Positions 4,900 to 9,539 of a stretch of 10,936 nt of DNA are shown here, piece after piece. The translations under genes and the position numbers were made by a program. Numbering within the stretch: the stretch's first letter is position 1; the number at the start of each line of letters is the position of its first letter. The notes beneath the pieces were generated by a model. That model was not told where the DNA came from, made no database searches, and saw nothing but the letters and a program-made list of their open reading frames with translations. The stretch is from CAYOXM01 sp964407925. Lineage in GTDB: Bacteria > Patescibacteriota > Patescibacteriia > SG8-24. The DNA lies in assembly GCA_964407925.1 (NCBI GenBank), contig CAYOXM010000035.1, positions 1 through 10,936 of the forward strand. Direction: 5' to 3'.

Positions 4900-5388
4900 T
4901 CATGATGCCGCCGCGTCTTCCCGCCAGTCGAAATGACTCGCCCATTCCGTCAGCGCCTCCGCGTCGGGTACGAGGCAGCCGTCTTCCATCCTGCCGAGGA
5001 GCGGGATGACCAGCTCCTCCTGCAGGCGTTCGGCGACGAAACGGACGTACGCCGGTTTCACGTCGTACTCCTCGGCGATTGCCGCGACACTCGCTTCGCC
5101 GGGCATGACGAACTCCTGCGGCCGGTAATCGCCCCGACGGACGATTCCCGTCGCCGACCACTCGATGAGCCCGCGTACGGCCTTGAACGTCTGGAGCTCG
5201 ACCGTCCTCTCGTTCATGATGCGCGCGGCATCGGGATCGATCCCTTCGCCGGCGATCACGTCGAGGAAGTCCGCCACGCGCGACGGCTCCGACGCGGCCA
5301 GACGCCCGAGGTGCGCCCAGAGCGGTTGGATGAGCGTTTCGACGAGCGCGCGCTCGGCGTCATGCATCTTCTCGAAAAACCCGGTCAT
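4900..5388 (-). CDS. 162-aa protein of unknown function, possible helix-turn-helix
   Basis: No family recognised. Mostly helical and acidic by composition, with no signal or membrane span. A stretch SVAAIAEEYDVKPAYVRFVA (about 100-119) has the spacing of a helix-turn-helix (Ala-Ile-Ala, acidic pair, Val at the turn, then a second amphipathic helix), so DNA binding is possible but unproven. A conserved-looking region RTVELQTFKAVRGLIEW (61-77) precedes it. The start at 5388 has AGGAG six bases upstream, and its ATG overlaps the stop of the 134-aa gene by four bases (ATGA), so translation is probably coupled and the two products are likely to act together or be needed in a fixed ratio. A strong terminator follows. 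Confidence 0.78.
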   Translation of the reverse strand: MTGFFEKMHDAERALVETLIQPLWAHLGRLAASEPSRVADFLDVIAGEGIDPDAARIMNERTVELQTFKAVRGLIEWSATGIVRRGDYRPQEFVMPGEASVAAIAEEYDVKPAYVRFVAERLQEELVIPLLGRMEDGCLVPDAEALTEWASHFDWREDAAAS

Positions 5389-5789
5389 GTCGCGCTCCTT
5401 GGGAAGAGCGAAAACTTCGCATGGTCGTAGCGCTTCACCGTGGCTTCGTCGCCGTACGGGTCCTTGAAACGCTTGGACTCGCCGACTGCGAGCGCGTGAA
5501 CCTGCCGGAGCGTGCTGACGCCCGGCCGGCCCGCGAGCTCAGTCACCATCTCGAAATGGCTTCCGCGGCGACGGAACGTCACCTCGTAGCCGCCCTTGAT
5601 GGCGAACTTCACGAACGTGCCGTCGCCGCTGCCGTCAGCGTCGTCGTGAAAGACGATGCGCATCGTCGCGCGGTCGCCCATCTGCGACAGCGCACCGCCG
5701 CCAACGGTGCTCGATTGCCGGAAGTGGTACTCCTGGCCGTCGGCGAGAGAAAGCACGACCTCGATGTCGGTATTCGGCGTTGTTCCCAT
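5385..5789 (-). CDS. 134-aa protein of unknown function, first gene of the operon
   Basis: No family recognised. Soluble, with no signal peptide. Alternating hydrophobic/polar strands (IEVVLSLADGQEYHFRQ 9-25, ATMRIVFHDD 41-50, GTFVKFAIKGGYEVTFRRRG 57-76) suggest a beta-rich domain, with an acidic glycine turn DDADGSGDG (49-57) that might bind a cation. The C-terminal part (102-130) is basic and aromatic. The ATG at 5789 is chosen for AAGGAG upstream (spacer of seven or eight bases). Its promoter has one of the best matches in the window (TTGACA/TAGGTT). The leader opens with a hairpin at 5820-5835. It overlaps the following 162-aa gene by ATGA. Confidence 0.78.
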   Translation of the reverse strand: MGTTPNTDIEVVLSLADGQEYHFRQSSTVGGGALSQMGDRATMRIVFHDDADGSGDGTFVKFAIKGGYEVTFRRRGSHFEMVTELAGRPGVSTLRQVHALAVGESKRFKDPYGDEATVKRYDHAKFSLFPRSAT

Positions 5790-5819
5790 CGTTCATCTCC
5801 TTGTGGAAGGAACGCTCCT

Positions 5820-5835
5820 CTTCCCCCTTGGGAAG
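5820..5835 (-). promoter_or_regulatory. Hairpin at the predicted 5' end of the 134-aa / 162-aa mRNA
   Basis: On the minus strand CTTCCC, four-base loop AAGG, GGGAAG: a 6-bp stem beginning one base after the predicted start near 5836. It could protect the 5' end from decay. Seen by eye, not folded. Confidence 0.4.
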
Positions 5836-5842
5836 ACGACGA

Positions 5843-5871
5843 AACCTAGCACCGATAAGGCGGATTGTCAA
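5843..5871 (-). promoter_or_regulatory. Promoter of the 134-aa / 162-aa operon
   Basis: On the minus strand a perfect -35 TTGACA (5866-5871), 17 bp ending in TGC, then TAGGTT (5843-5848). Predicted start near 5836, leader about 47 nt. Divergent from the 55-aa gene promoter. Confidence 0.8.
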
Positions 5872-5905
5872 TCTGCGGCCCTGAAGGCGCGTTTCCGAAG
5901 AACCT

Positions 5906-5934
5906 TTGACCGACCGACTTTTCCGTGATAAATG
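5906..5934 (+). promoter_or_regulatory. Promoter of the 55-aa gene
   Basis: TTGACC (5906-5911), 17 bp ending in TGA, then TAAATG (5929-5934). Predicted start near 5941, followed at once by a short hairpin (CGGC/GCCG, 5942-5955). Confidence 0.6.
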
Positions 5935-5975
5935 ACCCTTGCGGCAATGGCGCCGTCCGACTCCGGGAGAAACCC

Positions 5976-6143
5976 ATGCGTCAGATCCTTGTCCTCGCAC
6001 TGATCATCTTCGCGCTCGCGCTCGTCATCCGCGCCGAACGCGACGCCCCCGACCCGCGGGCGCAATGCGACAACCGGCCCACGAAGGCCGAACGGGACCA
6101 GTGCCGCAGCGCCGTGGACTTCGCGATGTCCGCGGGATGGTGA
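5976..6143 (+). CDS. 55-aa membrane-anchored or exported peptide with two cysteines
   Basis: Starts at the ATG at 5976, chosen over an in-frame ATG at 5925 because GGGAG lies six bases upstream and the upstream ATG precedes the predicted transcription start. Residues 4-18 (ILVLALIIFALALVI) are a hydrophobic segment followed by a polar, charged 37-residue tail with Cys31 and Cys43. There is no lipobox and no clear signal-peptidase site, so an N-terminally anchored peptide with the tail outside is as likely as a secreted one; the two cysteines could then form a disulfide. No family recognised. It is monocistronic with a promoter and a strong terminator of its own, which argues for a real gene despite its size. 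Confidence 0.68.
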   Translation: MRQILVLALIIFALALVIRAERDAPDPRAQCDNRPTKAERDQCRSAVDFAMSAGW

Positions 6144-6147
6144 ACGA

Positions 6148-6174
6148 AACGAACCGCTCGCCGGTTCGTTTTTT
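6148..6174 (+). terminator. Terminator of the 55-aa gene
   Basis: Perfect 9-bp stem AACGAACCG (6148-6156) / CGGTTCGTT (6162-6170), loop CTCGC, then six T (6169-6174). Starts five bases after the stop codon. Confidence 0.9.
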
Positions 6175-6182
6175 ATTTCATG

Positions 6183-6213
6183 AAAAAATCCGACCGCGAG
6201 GTCGGATTTTTTT
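6183..6213. terminator. Bidirectional terminator between the 55-aa gene and the tRNA genes
   Basis: Symmetric stem ATCCGACC, loop GCGA, GGTCGGAT, flanked by six A on the left and seven T on the right. On the minus strand it ends the tRNA-His transcript immediately after its CCA; on the plus strand it backs up the terminator at 6148-6174. Confidence 0.9.
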
Positions 6214-6288
6214 GGGGTGGCCTACGGGAATTGAACCCGTATTAAGAGGACCACAACCTCCTGTGTTAACCATTACACTAAGGCCACC
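6213..6288 (-). tRNA. tRNA-His (anticodon GTG)
   Basis: Full cloverleaf read on the minus strand: acceptor GTGGCCT/AGGCCAC with the extra 5' G(-1) opposite C73 that marks tRNA-His, D-arm GTGT/ACAC with GG in the loop, anticodon stem GGAGG/CCTCT (one G-U pair) with loop TTGTGGT giving anticodon GTG, T-arm ACGGG-TTCAATT-CCCGT. The 3' CCA is encoded (6213-6215). It follows tRNA-Arg by 23 bases and shares its transcript. Confidence 0.96.
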
Positions 6289-6311
6289 ATGCGCGTGGTA
6301 CGAATTTTTCG

Positions 6312-6386
6312 TGGAGTCCCCGGTAGGAGTCGAACCTACGTAACCAGCTTAGAAGGCTGGGGCTCTATCCGTTGAGCTACGGGGAC
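6312..6386 (-). tRNA. tRNA-Arg (anticodon TCT)
   Basis: Cloverleaf on the minus strand: acceptor GTCCCCG/CGGGGAC, D-arm GCTC/GAGC, anticodon stem CCAGC/GCTGG with loop CTTCTAA giving anticodon TCT (reads AGA, and AGG by wobble), T-arm GTAGG-TTCGACT-CCTAC, discriminator T, encoded CCA (6312-6314). First gene of a two-tRNA transcript. It lies 66 bases downstream of the recombinase stop on the same strand. Confidence 0.96.
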
Positions 6387-6425
6387 ATGCCGTCCTCATT
6401 GTGCTCATCCGAGCGCGCCACGCGC

Positions 6426-6454
6426 GGAGAGTACCAACTTAGTTCCGCCTCGTC
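6426..6454 (-). promoter_or_regulatory. Promoter of the tRNA-Arg/tRNA-His pair
   Basis: On the minus strand TTGACG (6449-6454), 17 bp, then TACTCT (6426-6431), predicted start about 6419. The -35 is built over the TGA stop codon (6453-6455) of the recombinase gene, as at the dedA / 62-aa junction. Confidence 0.6.
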
Positions 6455-7400
6455 AACCGTTACCGCCCGCCTTTTTGCGTCTGGTTTTGTTATGAAACGC
6501 GTCATACACCTCCCGCAGTCGTTCGTCGGTGATGTGGGTATAAATCTGCGTCGTCGTGATGGACGAGTGCCCGAGCAGCGTCTGGACGCTCCGGATGTCC
6601 GCGCCGTTGCGAAGCAGGTCCGTCGCGAACGTGTGCCGGACGGTGTGCGGCGTGATGCGCTTCGTGATGCCGGCCGCGCGTGCGTACTGCTCGACGACGC
6701 GCTGGATGCTCCGCGGCGTCAGCCCGCCGTCGTAGTCGCGCCCCTTGCCGGCGCGGTCGAGGCTCACGAAGACGTACGGCGAAACGTCGCCGCGCTTCGC
6801 GAGGTACTTTTCCAACCAATGCCTCGCCTGCTGGGACAAGAACACGACGCGCGGCTTGTCTCCCTTGCCGCGGACGGTGAAATCCTCGCGCTTCAGGTTG
6901 ACCATTTCCTTCGTGAGTCCGGCGAGCTCCGAGACGCGGAGGCCGGTCGAAAACAGCATCTCAAGGATGGCCTTGTCGCGCAGCCCGAGCACGGAGTCGG
7001 CGCCGTAAATCTTGAGCGGCGTCTCAAGGAGGCGTTCGAGCTCCGCCGCCTCGAGGAACGCGACCGAACGTTCGGGCATGCGCGCGAGCTCGATCTTCTC
7101 CGGAGCGAGCGTCTTGATGTCGCGCTTCGACAGGTACTTGAGGAACGACCGTAGCGCGATGAGGTGGTAATTCTGCGTGTTCTTCTTCATCCCCCTGCCC
7201 CGCTCGTCCTTGTACCGGTTCAACCACACCCTGTATTTCCGTACCAAGTCGAGCGTCACCTTCTCTGGCGCGACGCCCTGCGCCCATTCGAAAAACCGCC
7301 GCAGGTAGAAGTCGTAATTCTTCACCGTCCGCTCGGAACGGTTGCGTTCGACTTCGAGGTAGGTCAAGAAGTCAGTGATCAATTCCTGCGATTTCGGCAT
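6453..7400 (-). CDS. XerC/XerD-like tyrosine recombinase
   Basis: A 315-residue tyrosine recombinase, the length usual for XerC/XerD. The N-terminal core-binding domain (about 4-93) contains LITDFLTYLEVERNRSERTV and ALRSFLKYLSKRD; the catalytic domain (about 115-300) shows the full set: Arg155 in STGLRVSEL, Lys179 in the beta-hairpin RGKGDKPR, H252-x-x-R255 in HTVRHTFATDLL, His278 in LLGHSSITTTQIYTH, and nucleophile Tyr287. It would act on the chromosome-dimer-resolution (dif) site or as an integrase; the full-length Xer build and lack of element-borne neighbours favour the housekeeping role. The tail (KTRRKKAGGNG) is basic. The start at 7400 matches the family N-terminus; upstream ATGs at 7442 and 7415 overlap the promoter. 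The -10 (TATAAT) ends 13 bases before the ATG, so the leader is only some 6-7 nt and GGAAGG would lie largely outside it. No terminator before the tRNAs, so read-through is possible. Confidence 0.93.
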   Translation of the reverse strand: MPKSQELITDFLTYLEVERNRSERTVKNYDFYLRRFFEWAQGVAPEKVTLDLVRKYRVWLNRYKDERGRGMKKNTQNYHLIALRSFLKYLSKRDIKTLAPEKIELARMPERSVAFLEAAELERLLETPLKIYGADSVLGLRDKAILEMLFSTGLRVSELAGLTKEMVNLKREDFTVRGKGDKPRVVFLSQQARHWLEKYLAKRGDVSPYVFVSLDRAGKGRDYDGGLTPRSIQRVVEQYARAAGITKRITPHTVRHTFATDLLRNGADIRSVQTLLGHSSITTTQIYTHITDERLREVYDAFHNKTRRKKAGGNG

Positions 7401-7413
7401 ATGACTGCCTTCC

Positions 7414-7442
7414 ATTATACGCCACAAGAGCCGCCCCCGCAA
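7414..7442 (-). promoter_or_regulatory. Promoter of the recombinase gene
   Basis: On the minus strand TTGCGG (7437-7442), 17 bp, then the consensus TATAAT (7414-7419). Predicted start near 7407, only about seven bases before the ATG. Divergent from the promoter at 7458-7486; the two -35 elements are 15 bp apart. Confidence 0.65.
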
Positions 7443-7457
7443 AAGTGGGCGTTACCC

Positions 7458-7486
7458 TTGACATTTCGCCGTATTTCTGCTAAGTT
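7458..7486 (+). promoter_or_regulatory. Strong promoter of the 224-aa gene
   Basis: Consensus TTGACA (7458-7463), 17 bp ending in TGC, then TAAGTT (7481-7486). Predicted start near 7493, followed after three bases by a hairpin CGTCC/GGACG (7496-7514) in the roughly 67-nt leader. Confidence 0.85.
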
Positions 7487-7559
7487 GCGCTGTCCCGTCC
7501 GATTCCGGGGGACGTCACCATGCACCTTTCACGCCCGTTCAACGGGGAGGAGTACGGCC

Positions 7560-8234
7560 ATGACCGATGAGGAAAGAGTGGACCGGGCCCGCGCGTCGCT
7601 GGCCCAGGCAGTCACGCACAAGGACAAGCGCGACGTGAGCGAGGAAGTCTGCTCCTGCGTCGCGAACCTGATCGCGTCAAACGCGAAGTTCGAAGCGCTC
7701 GACACGAACCAGCATGAAATCCGCGGCATCATCGGCCAAGGCATCGTCGCCGAACTCCGTGAGGTGCTTGCGCGATGGTCGCCGGTCCCGCGCCCGAACC
7801 AGCCGTCGCCGCACGTCCAGATCCAAGAGCTGGTAAAACGCGCGGCGAACGCGTTCGCGCTCGTCGAAGTGAAGATGGACGGCGAAACGGCTTCCCTGCT
7901 CGCCGAGCAAGATCCGTTCCATGCCGCCTATGCGGCGCCCGGAGCGATCGAGCGCGGACGCGCCGAATGCGCGGAACTGCTCCGCGGACTCGACGTCGAC
8001 GCGCTGTTCGCCGAGCGGGAACCGCCACCCGAAAATTCGGGCGTGGTCGCGAAGCCCGAGCAGGAATATCCCGTCCTCGAGGTCGGTGAGGACGAGGTGG
8101 ACGCGGCATGGCTGACCGTCATCGACGACCCTTTTCCGCGACCGCGGATGACGTCGATACCCCCGCCCCTCCCCCCGCACGCCGGCATCGGCGAGTCCGA
8201 GGCGGAACGCCGCTTTTTCGGAAGGACGGGATGA
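7560..8234 (+). CDS. 224-aa protein of unknown function with proline-rich acidic C-terminal tail
   Basis: No family recognised. The N-terminal part (about 1-150) is predicted helical and soluble, with helices around 5-20, 25-45 (two close cysteines, C31-S-C33), 57-72, 86-103 and 128-148. From about 154 the composition changes to acidic and proline-rich (EPPPENS, EVGEDEVDAAW, SIPPPLPPHAG), i.e. a disordered tail, ending in a basic GRTG. No signal peptide or membrane span. The ATG at 7560 is chosen for GAGGAG seven bases upstream; the frame is open further up but that region contains the promoter and the divergent gene. The consensus promoter and strong terminator suggest high expression of a monocistronic message. 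A 16-codon open frame (7520-7570) overlaps its start. The gene could be a lineage-specific protein; nothing points to a specific role. Confidence 0.78.
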   Translation: MTDEERVDRARASLAQAVTHKDKRDVSEEVCSCVANLIASNAKFEALDTNQHEIRGIIGQGIVAELREVLARWSPVPRPNQPSPHVQIQELVKRAANAFALVEVKMDGETASLLAEQDPFHAAYAAPGAIERGRAECAELLRGLDVDALFAEREPPPENSGVVAKPEQEYPVLEVGEDEVDAAWLTVIDDPFPRPRMTSIPPPLPPHAGIGESEAERRFFGRTG

Positions 8235-8250
8235 GCACGCCGTTTGGCGC

Positions 8251-8277
8251 AAGACCCCGATGTCGGGGTCTTTTTTT
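8251..8277 (+). terminator. Terminator of the 224-aa gene
   Basis: Perfect 10-bp stem AAGACCCCGA (8251-8260) / TCGGGGTCTT (8263-8272) with a two-base gap, followed by a run of T to 8277. Sixteen bases after the stop codon. Confidence 0.9.
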
Positions 8278-8337
8278 ATCAAAAATCGGCTTCTATTAGC
8301 GATATTTCCGCTATTCGACTGCTCCGACCAACACCTC

Positions 8338-8366
8338 TTGCCTTAAAGAGCCTCCCCTGCTAGAGT
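8338..8366 (+). promoter_or_regulatory. Promoter of rpsO
   Basis: TTGCCT (8338-8343), 17 bp ending in TGC, then TAGAGT (8361-8366), an extended -10 promoter. Predicted start near 8373, about 103 nt before the rpsO ATG. Upstream lies AT-rich sequence that could act as an UP element, with a weak inverted repeat TAGCG/CGCTA (8297-8313). Confidence 0.7.
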
Positions 8367-8372
8367 GCCGAA

Positions 8373-8475
8373 GTAACTCATGCGACCGTCAGGCCAGCCG
8401 CGCGGGACGCGAAAGCGACCCCCTACGAGGCCCGAGGCTAGACGCATCGCTAAGGCCGCCATCGGCCAGACGCAC
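8373..8475 (+). promoter_or_regulatory. Long 5' leader of rpsO, candidate S15 autoregulatory RNA
   Basis: About 103 nt of untranslated leader without a Shine-Dalgarno before the ATG at 8476. In its place a hairpin GGCCG-CCAT-CGGCC (8454-8467) stands eight bases before the start codon. In other bacteria S15 represses its own translation by binding structured rpsO leaders that imitate its 16S rRNA site; each lineage has its own structure. I cannot verify a three-way junction or the G-U/G-C motif by eye, so this is a position-based inference. The alternative is a 32-codon N-terminal extension of S15 from the ATG at 8380. Confidence 0.35.
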
Positions 8476-8742
8476 ATGCTCGACAAGAAGCAAAAAGAGA
8501 AGATTATTGAGAAGTTCAAAACGCACGAGAAGGACACCGGTTCCCCGCAGGTCCAGATCGCCATCCTTACGGCGGAAATCAAGGACCTCACCGGCCACCT
8601 CCTCTCGCACAAGAAGGACTTCTCGTCCCGCAAGGGTCTCATGAGGAAGGTCAGCGAGCGCCGCCGCCTTCTCAAGTACCTGAAGCGCGAAGACGCGAAG
8701 GCTTTCGCCGAACTCACGGAGACGCTCAAACTCTCCGCGTAA
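8476..8742 (+). CDS. rpsO: 30S ribosomal protein S15
   Basis: An 88-residue S15, the normal length (E. coli 89), which binds the 16S rRNA central domain at the helix 20/21/22 junction early in 30S assembly. Hallmarks seen: KDTGSPQVQIAILTAEI (about 19-35), HLLSHKKDFSSRKGLMRKVSERRRLLKYLKRED (41-73), with the conserved HKKD and SRKGL elements. The frame stays open upstream to an ATG at 8380, which would add 32 basic residues with rare codons such as AGA and CGA; I reject that start because the family begins at MLDKKQKEKI and the extra region looks like leader RNA. Order rpsO - NYN gene - pnp on one strand preserves the old rpsO-pnp pairing with one gene inserted. A hairpin with a short T-run follows. 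Confidence 0.96.
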   Translation: MLDKKQKEKIIEKFKTHEKDTGSPQVQIAILTAEIKDLTGHLLSHKKDFSSRKGLMRKVSERRRLLKYLKREDAKAFAELTETLKLSA

Positions 8743-8745
8743 CCG

Positions 8746-8773
8746 AACGCTGGGCTTGTCGCCCAGCGTTTTC
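8746..8773 (+). terminator. Hairpin between rpsO and the NYN gene, partial terminator
   Basis: Perfect 10-bp stem AACGCTGGGC (8746-8755) / GCCCAGCGTT (8761-8770) with loop TTGTC. The T-run is only four long (8769-8772) before C and G, so termination is probably incomplete; the hairpin may instead be an RNase cleavage or stabilising site that separates rpsO levels from the downstream genes. No clear promoter follows it before 8787. Confidence 0.7.
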
Positions 8774-8786
8774 GTCATCAGACCGT

Positions 8787-9425
8787 ATGATCAAGCACAA
8801 AAGCCAGCGGGTAGGCGTGTTCATCGACGTGCAGAACATGTACTACTCCGCCAAGAACCTCTACAACTCGAAGGTCAACTTCGGGAACATCCTCGAAACC
8901 GCGGTCGCCGACCGCCAGCTCATCCGCGCCATCGCCTACGTCGTAAAGGCGACCGGCGAGGAGAAGCCGTTTTTCGAGGCACTCTTCCAGCGCGGCCTCG
9001 AAACCAAGGAGCGACCGGTCCAGGTGTTCGAGTCCGGCGCGAAGAAGGCGGATTGGGACGTCGGCATCGCGGTCGACGCGATCCGCATCGGCGAAATCCT
9101 CGACGTCATCGTCCTCGTCACGGGCGACGGCGACTTCGTCGAGCTCGTCGACTACCTGAAGCACCACGGCCGTCAGGTCGAGGTCATCGCCTTCAGGGAG
9201 ACGGCGTCGAGCAAGCTGGTTGACGTCGTCGACGACTTCACCGACCTGTCGAAGGACAAGGAACGCTTCCTCATCAAGCCGCCCGTGGCGGGAATGAAGA
9301 AGAACCCGCCCCCGCAGCAGGCCGGAGGAGGACGGCGTCGTCGCGCCCCGCGCTCGAACGGCGGACGCGGTCCGGAGTCGAAGCCGGAACCGAAAATCAG
9401 CGGCGGCGATTTGACCCTTAGCTAA
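8787..9425 (+). CDS. NYN (LabA/PIN-like) domain putative ribonuclease with basic disordered tail
   Basis: A 212-residue protein. Residues 8-about 162 form a LabA-type NYN domain, a PIN-like metal-dependent nuclease fold: RVGVFIDVQNMYYSAKNLY (8-26) with Asp14 and Asn17, AKKADWDVGIAVDAI (85-99) with Asp91 and Asp97, and VLVTGDGDFVELVDYL (109-124) with Asp114 and Asp116, the usual acidic metal-binding cluster, followed by GRQVEVIAF (128-136). Residues 165-212 are Pro/Gly/Arg-rich (GGGRRRRAPRS, GGRG) and probably disordered and RNA-binding. Sitting between rpsO and pnp suggests a part in RNA processing or decay together with PNPase; this is context-based. RNase activity of bacterial LabA-type proteins is known only for some members. 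No Shine-Dalgarno precedes 8787, which lies 16 bases after the hairpin; the start is set by homology. Similar proteins are, to my memory, frequent in Parcubacteria. Confidence 0.9.
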   Translation: MIKHKSQRVGVFIDVQNMYYSAKNLYNSKVNFGNILETAVADRQLIRAIAYVVKATGEEKPFFEALFQRGLETKERPVQVFESGAKKADWDVGIAVDAIRIGEILDVIVLVTGDGDFVELVDYLKHHGRQVEVIAFRETASSKLVDVVDDFTDLSKDKERFLIKPPVAGMKKNPPPQQAGGGRRRRAPRSNGGRGPESKPEPKISGGDLTLS

Positions 9426-9468
9426 CGTAAACCGATAGCGCGCGAATCCTCGCCCGAAGACGTATAGA
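9411..9468 (+). promoter_or_regulatory. Weak promoter candidates for pnp
   Basis: Two partial signals. TTGACC (9411-9416) with GATAGC 17 bp on (9434-9439) has a good -35 and a poor -10, and its -35 lies in the last codons of the NYN gene. TATAGA (9463-9468) is a good -10 with no matching -35; a start near 9475 would put the hairpin at 9478-9489 at the very 5' end. Cotranscription with the NYN gene is equally possible. Confidence 0.3.
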
Positions 9469-9477
9469 CTGTGCGCC

Positions 9478-9489
9478 GGACTTCGGTCC
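9478..9489 (+). promoter_or_regulatory. cUUCGg tetraloop hairpin in the pnp leader
   Basis: GGAC-TTCG-GTCC, closed by a C-G pair: the exceptionally stable UUCG tetraloop. It stands about 50 bases before the pnp start in a 114-base gene-free leader, with CCCT (9488-9491) and AGGG (9501-9504) able to form an alternative pairing. pnp is post-transcriptionally autoregulated through leader structure in E. coli; whether that holds here is unknown. Confidence 0.45.
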
Positions 9490-9539
9490 CTCGACGGTCT
9501 AGGGCCTTCGGACGAACAGAAGCGCGCATCATCTTCGTC

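Noticed and set aside
6213..7400. An integrated mobile element marked by a tyrosine recombinase beside tRNA genes
   Set aside because: The recombinase has the build of a housekeeping XerC/D, both tRNAs are intact, no repeat of a tRNA 3' end is seen nearby and no element genes follow. A partner att site outside the window cannot be excluded.
8297..8313. TAGCG/CGCTA inverted repeat upstream of the rpsO promoter
   Set aside because: Only five bases per arm with a seven-base spacer; expected by chance and not placed on a promoter element.
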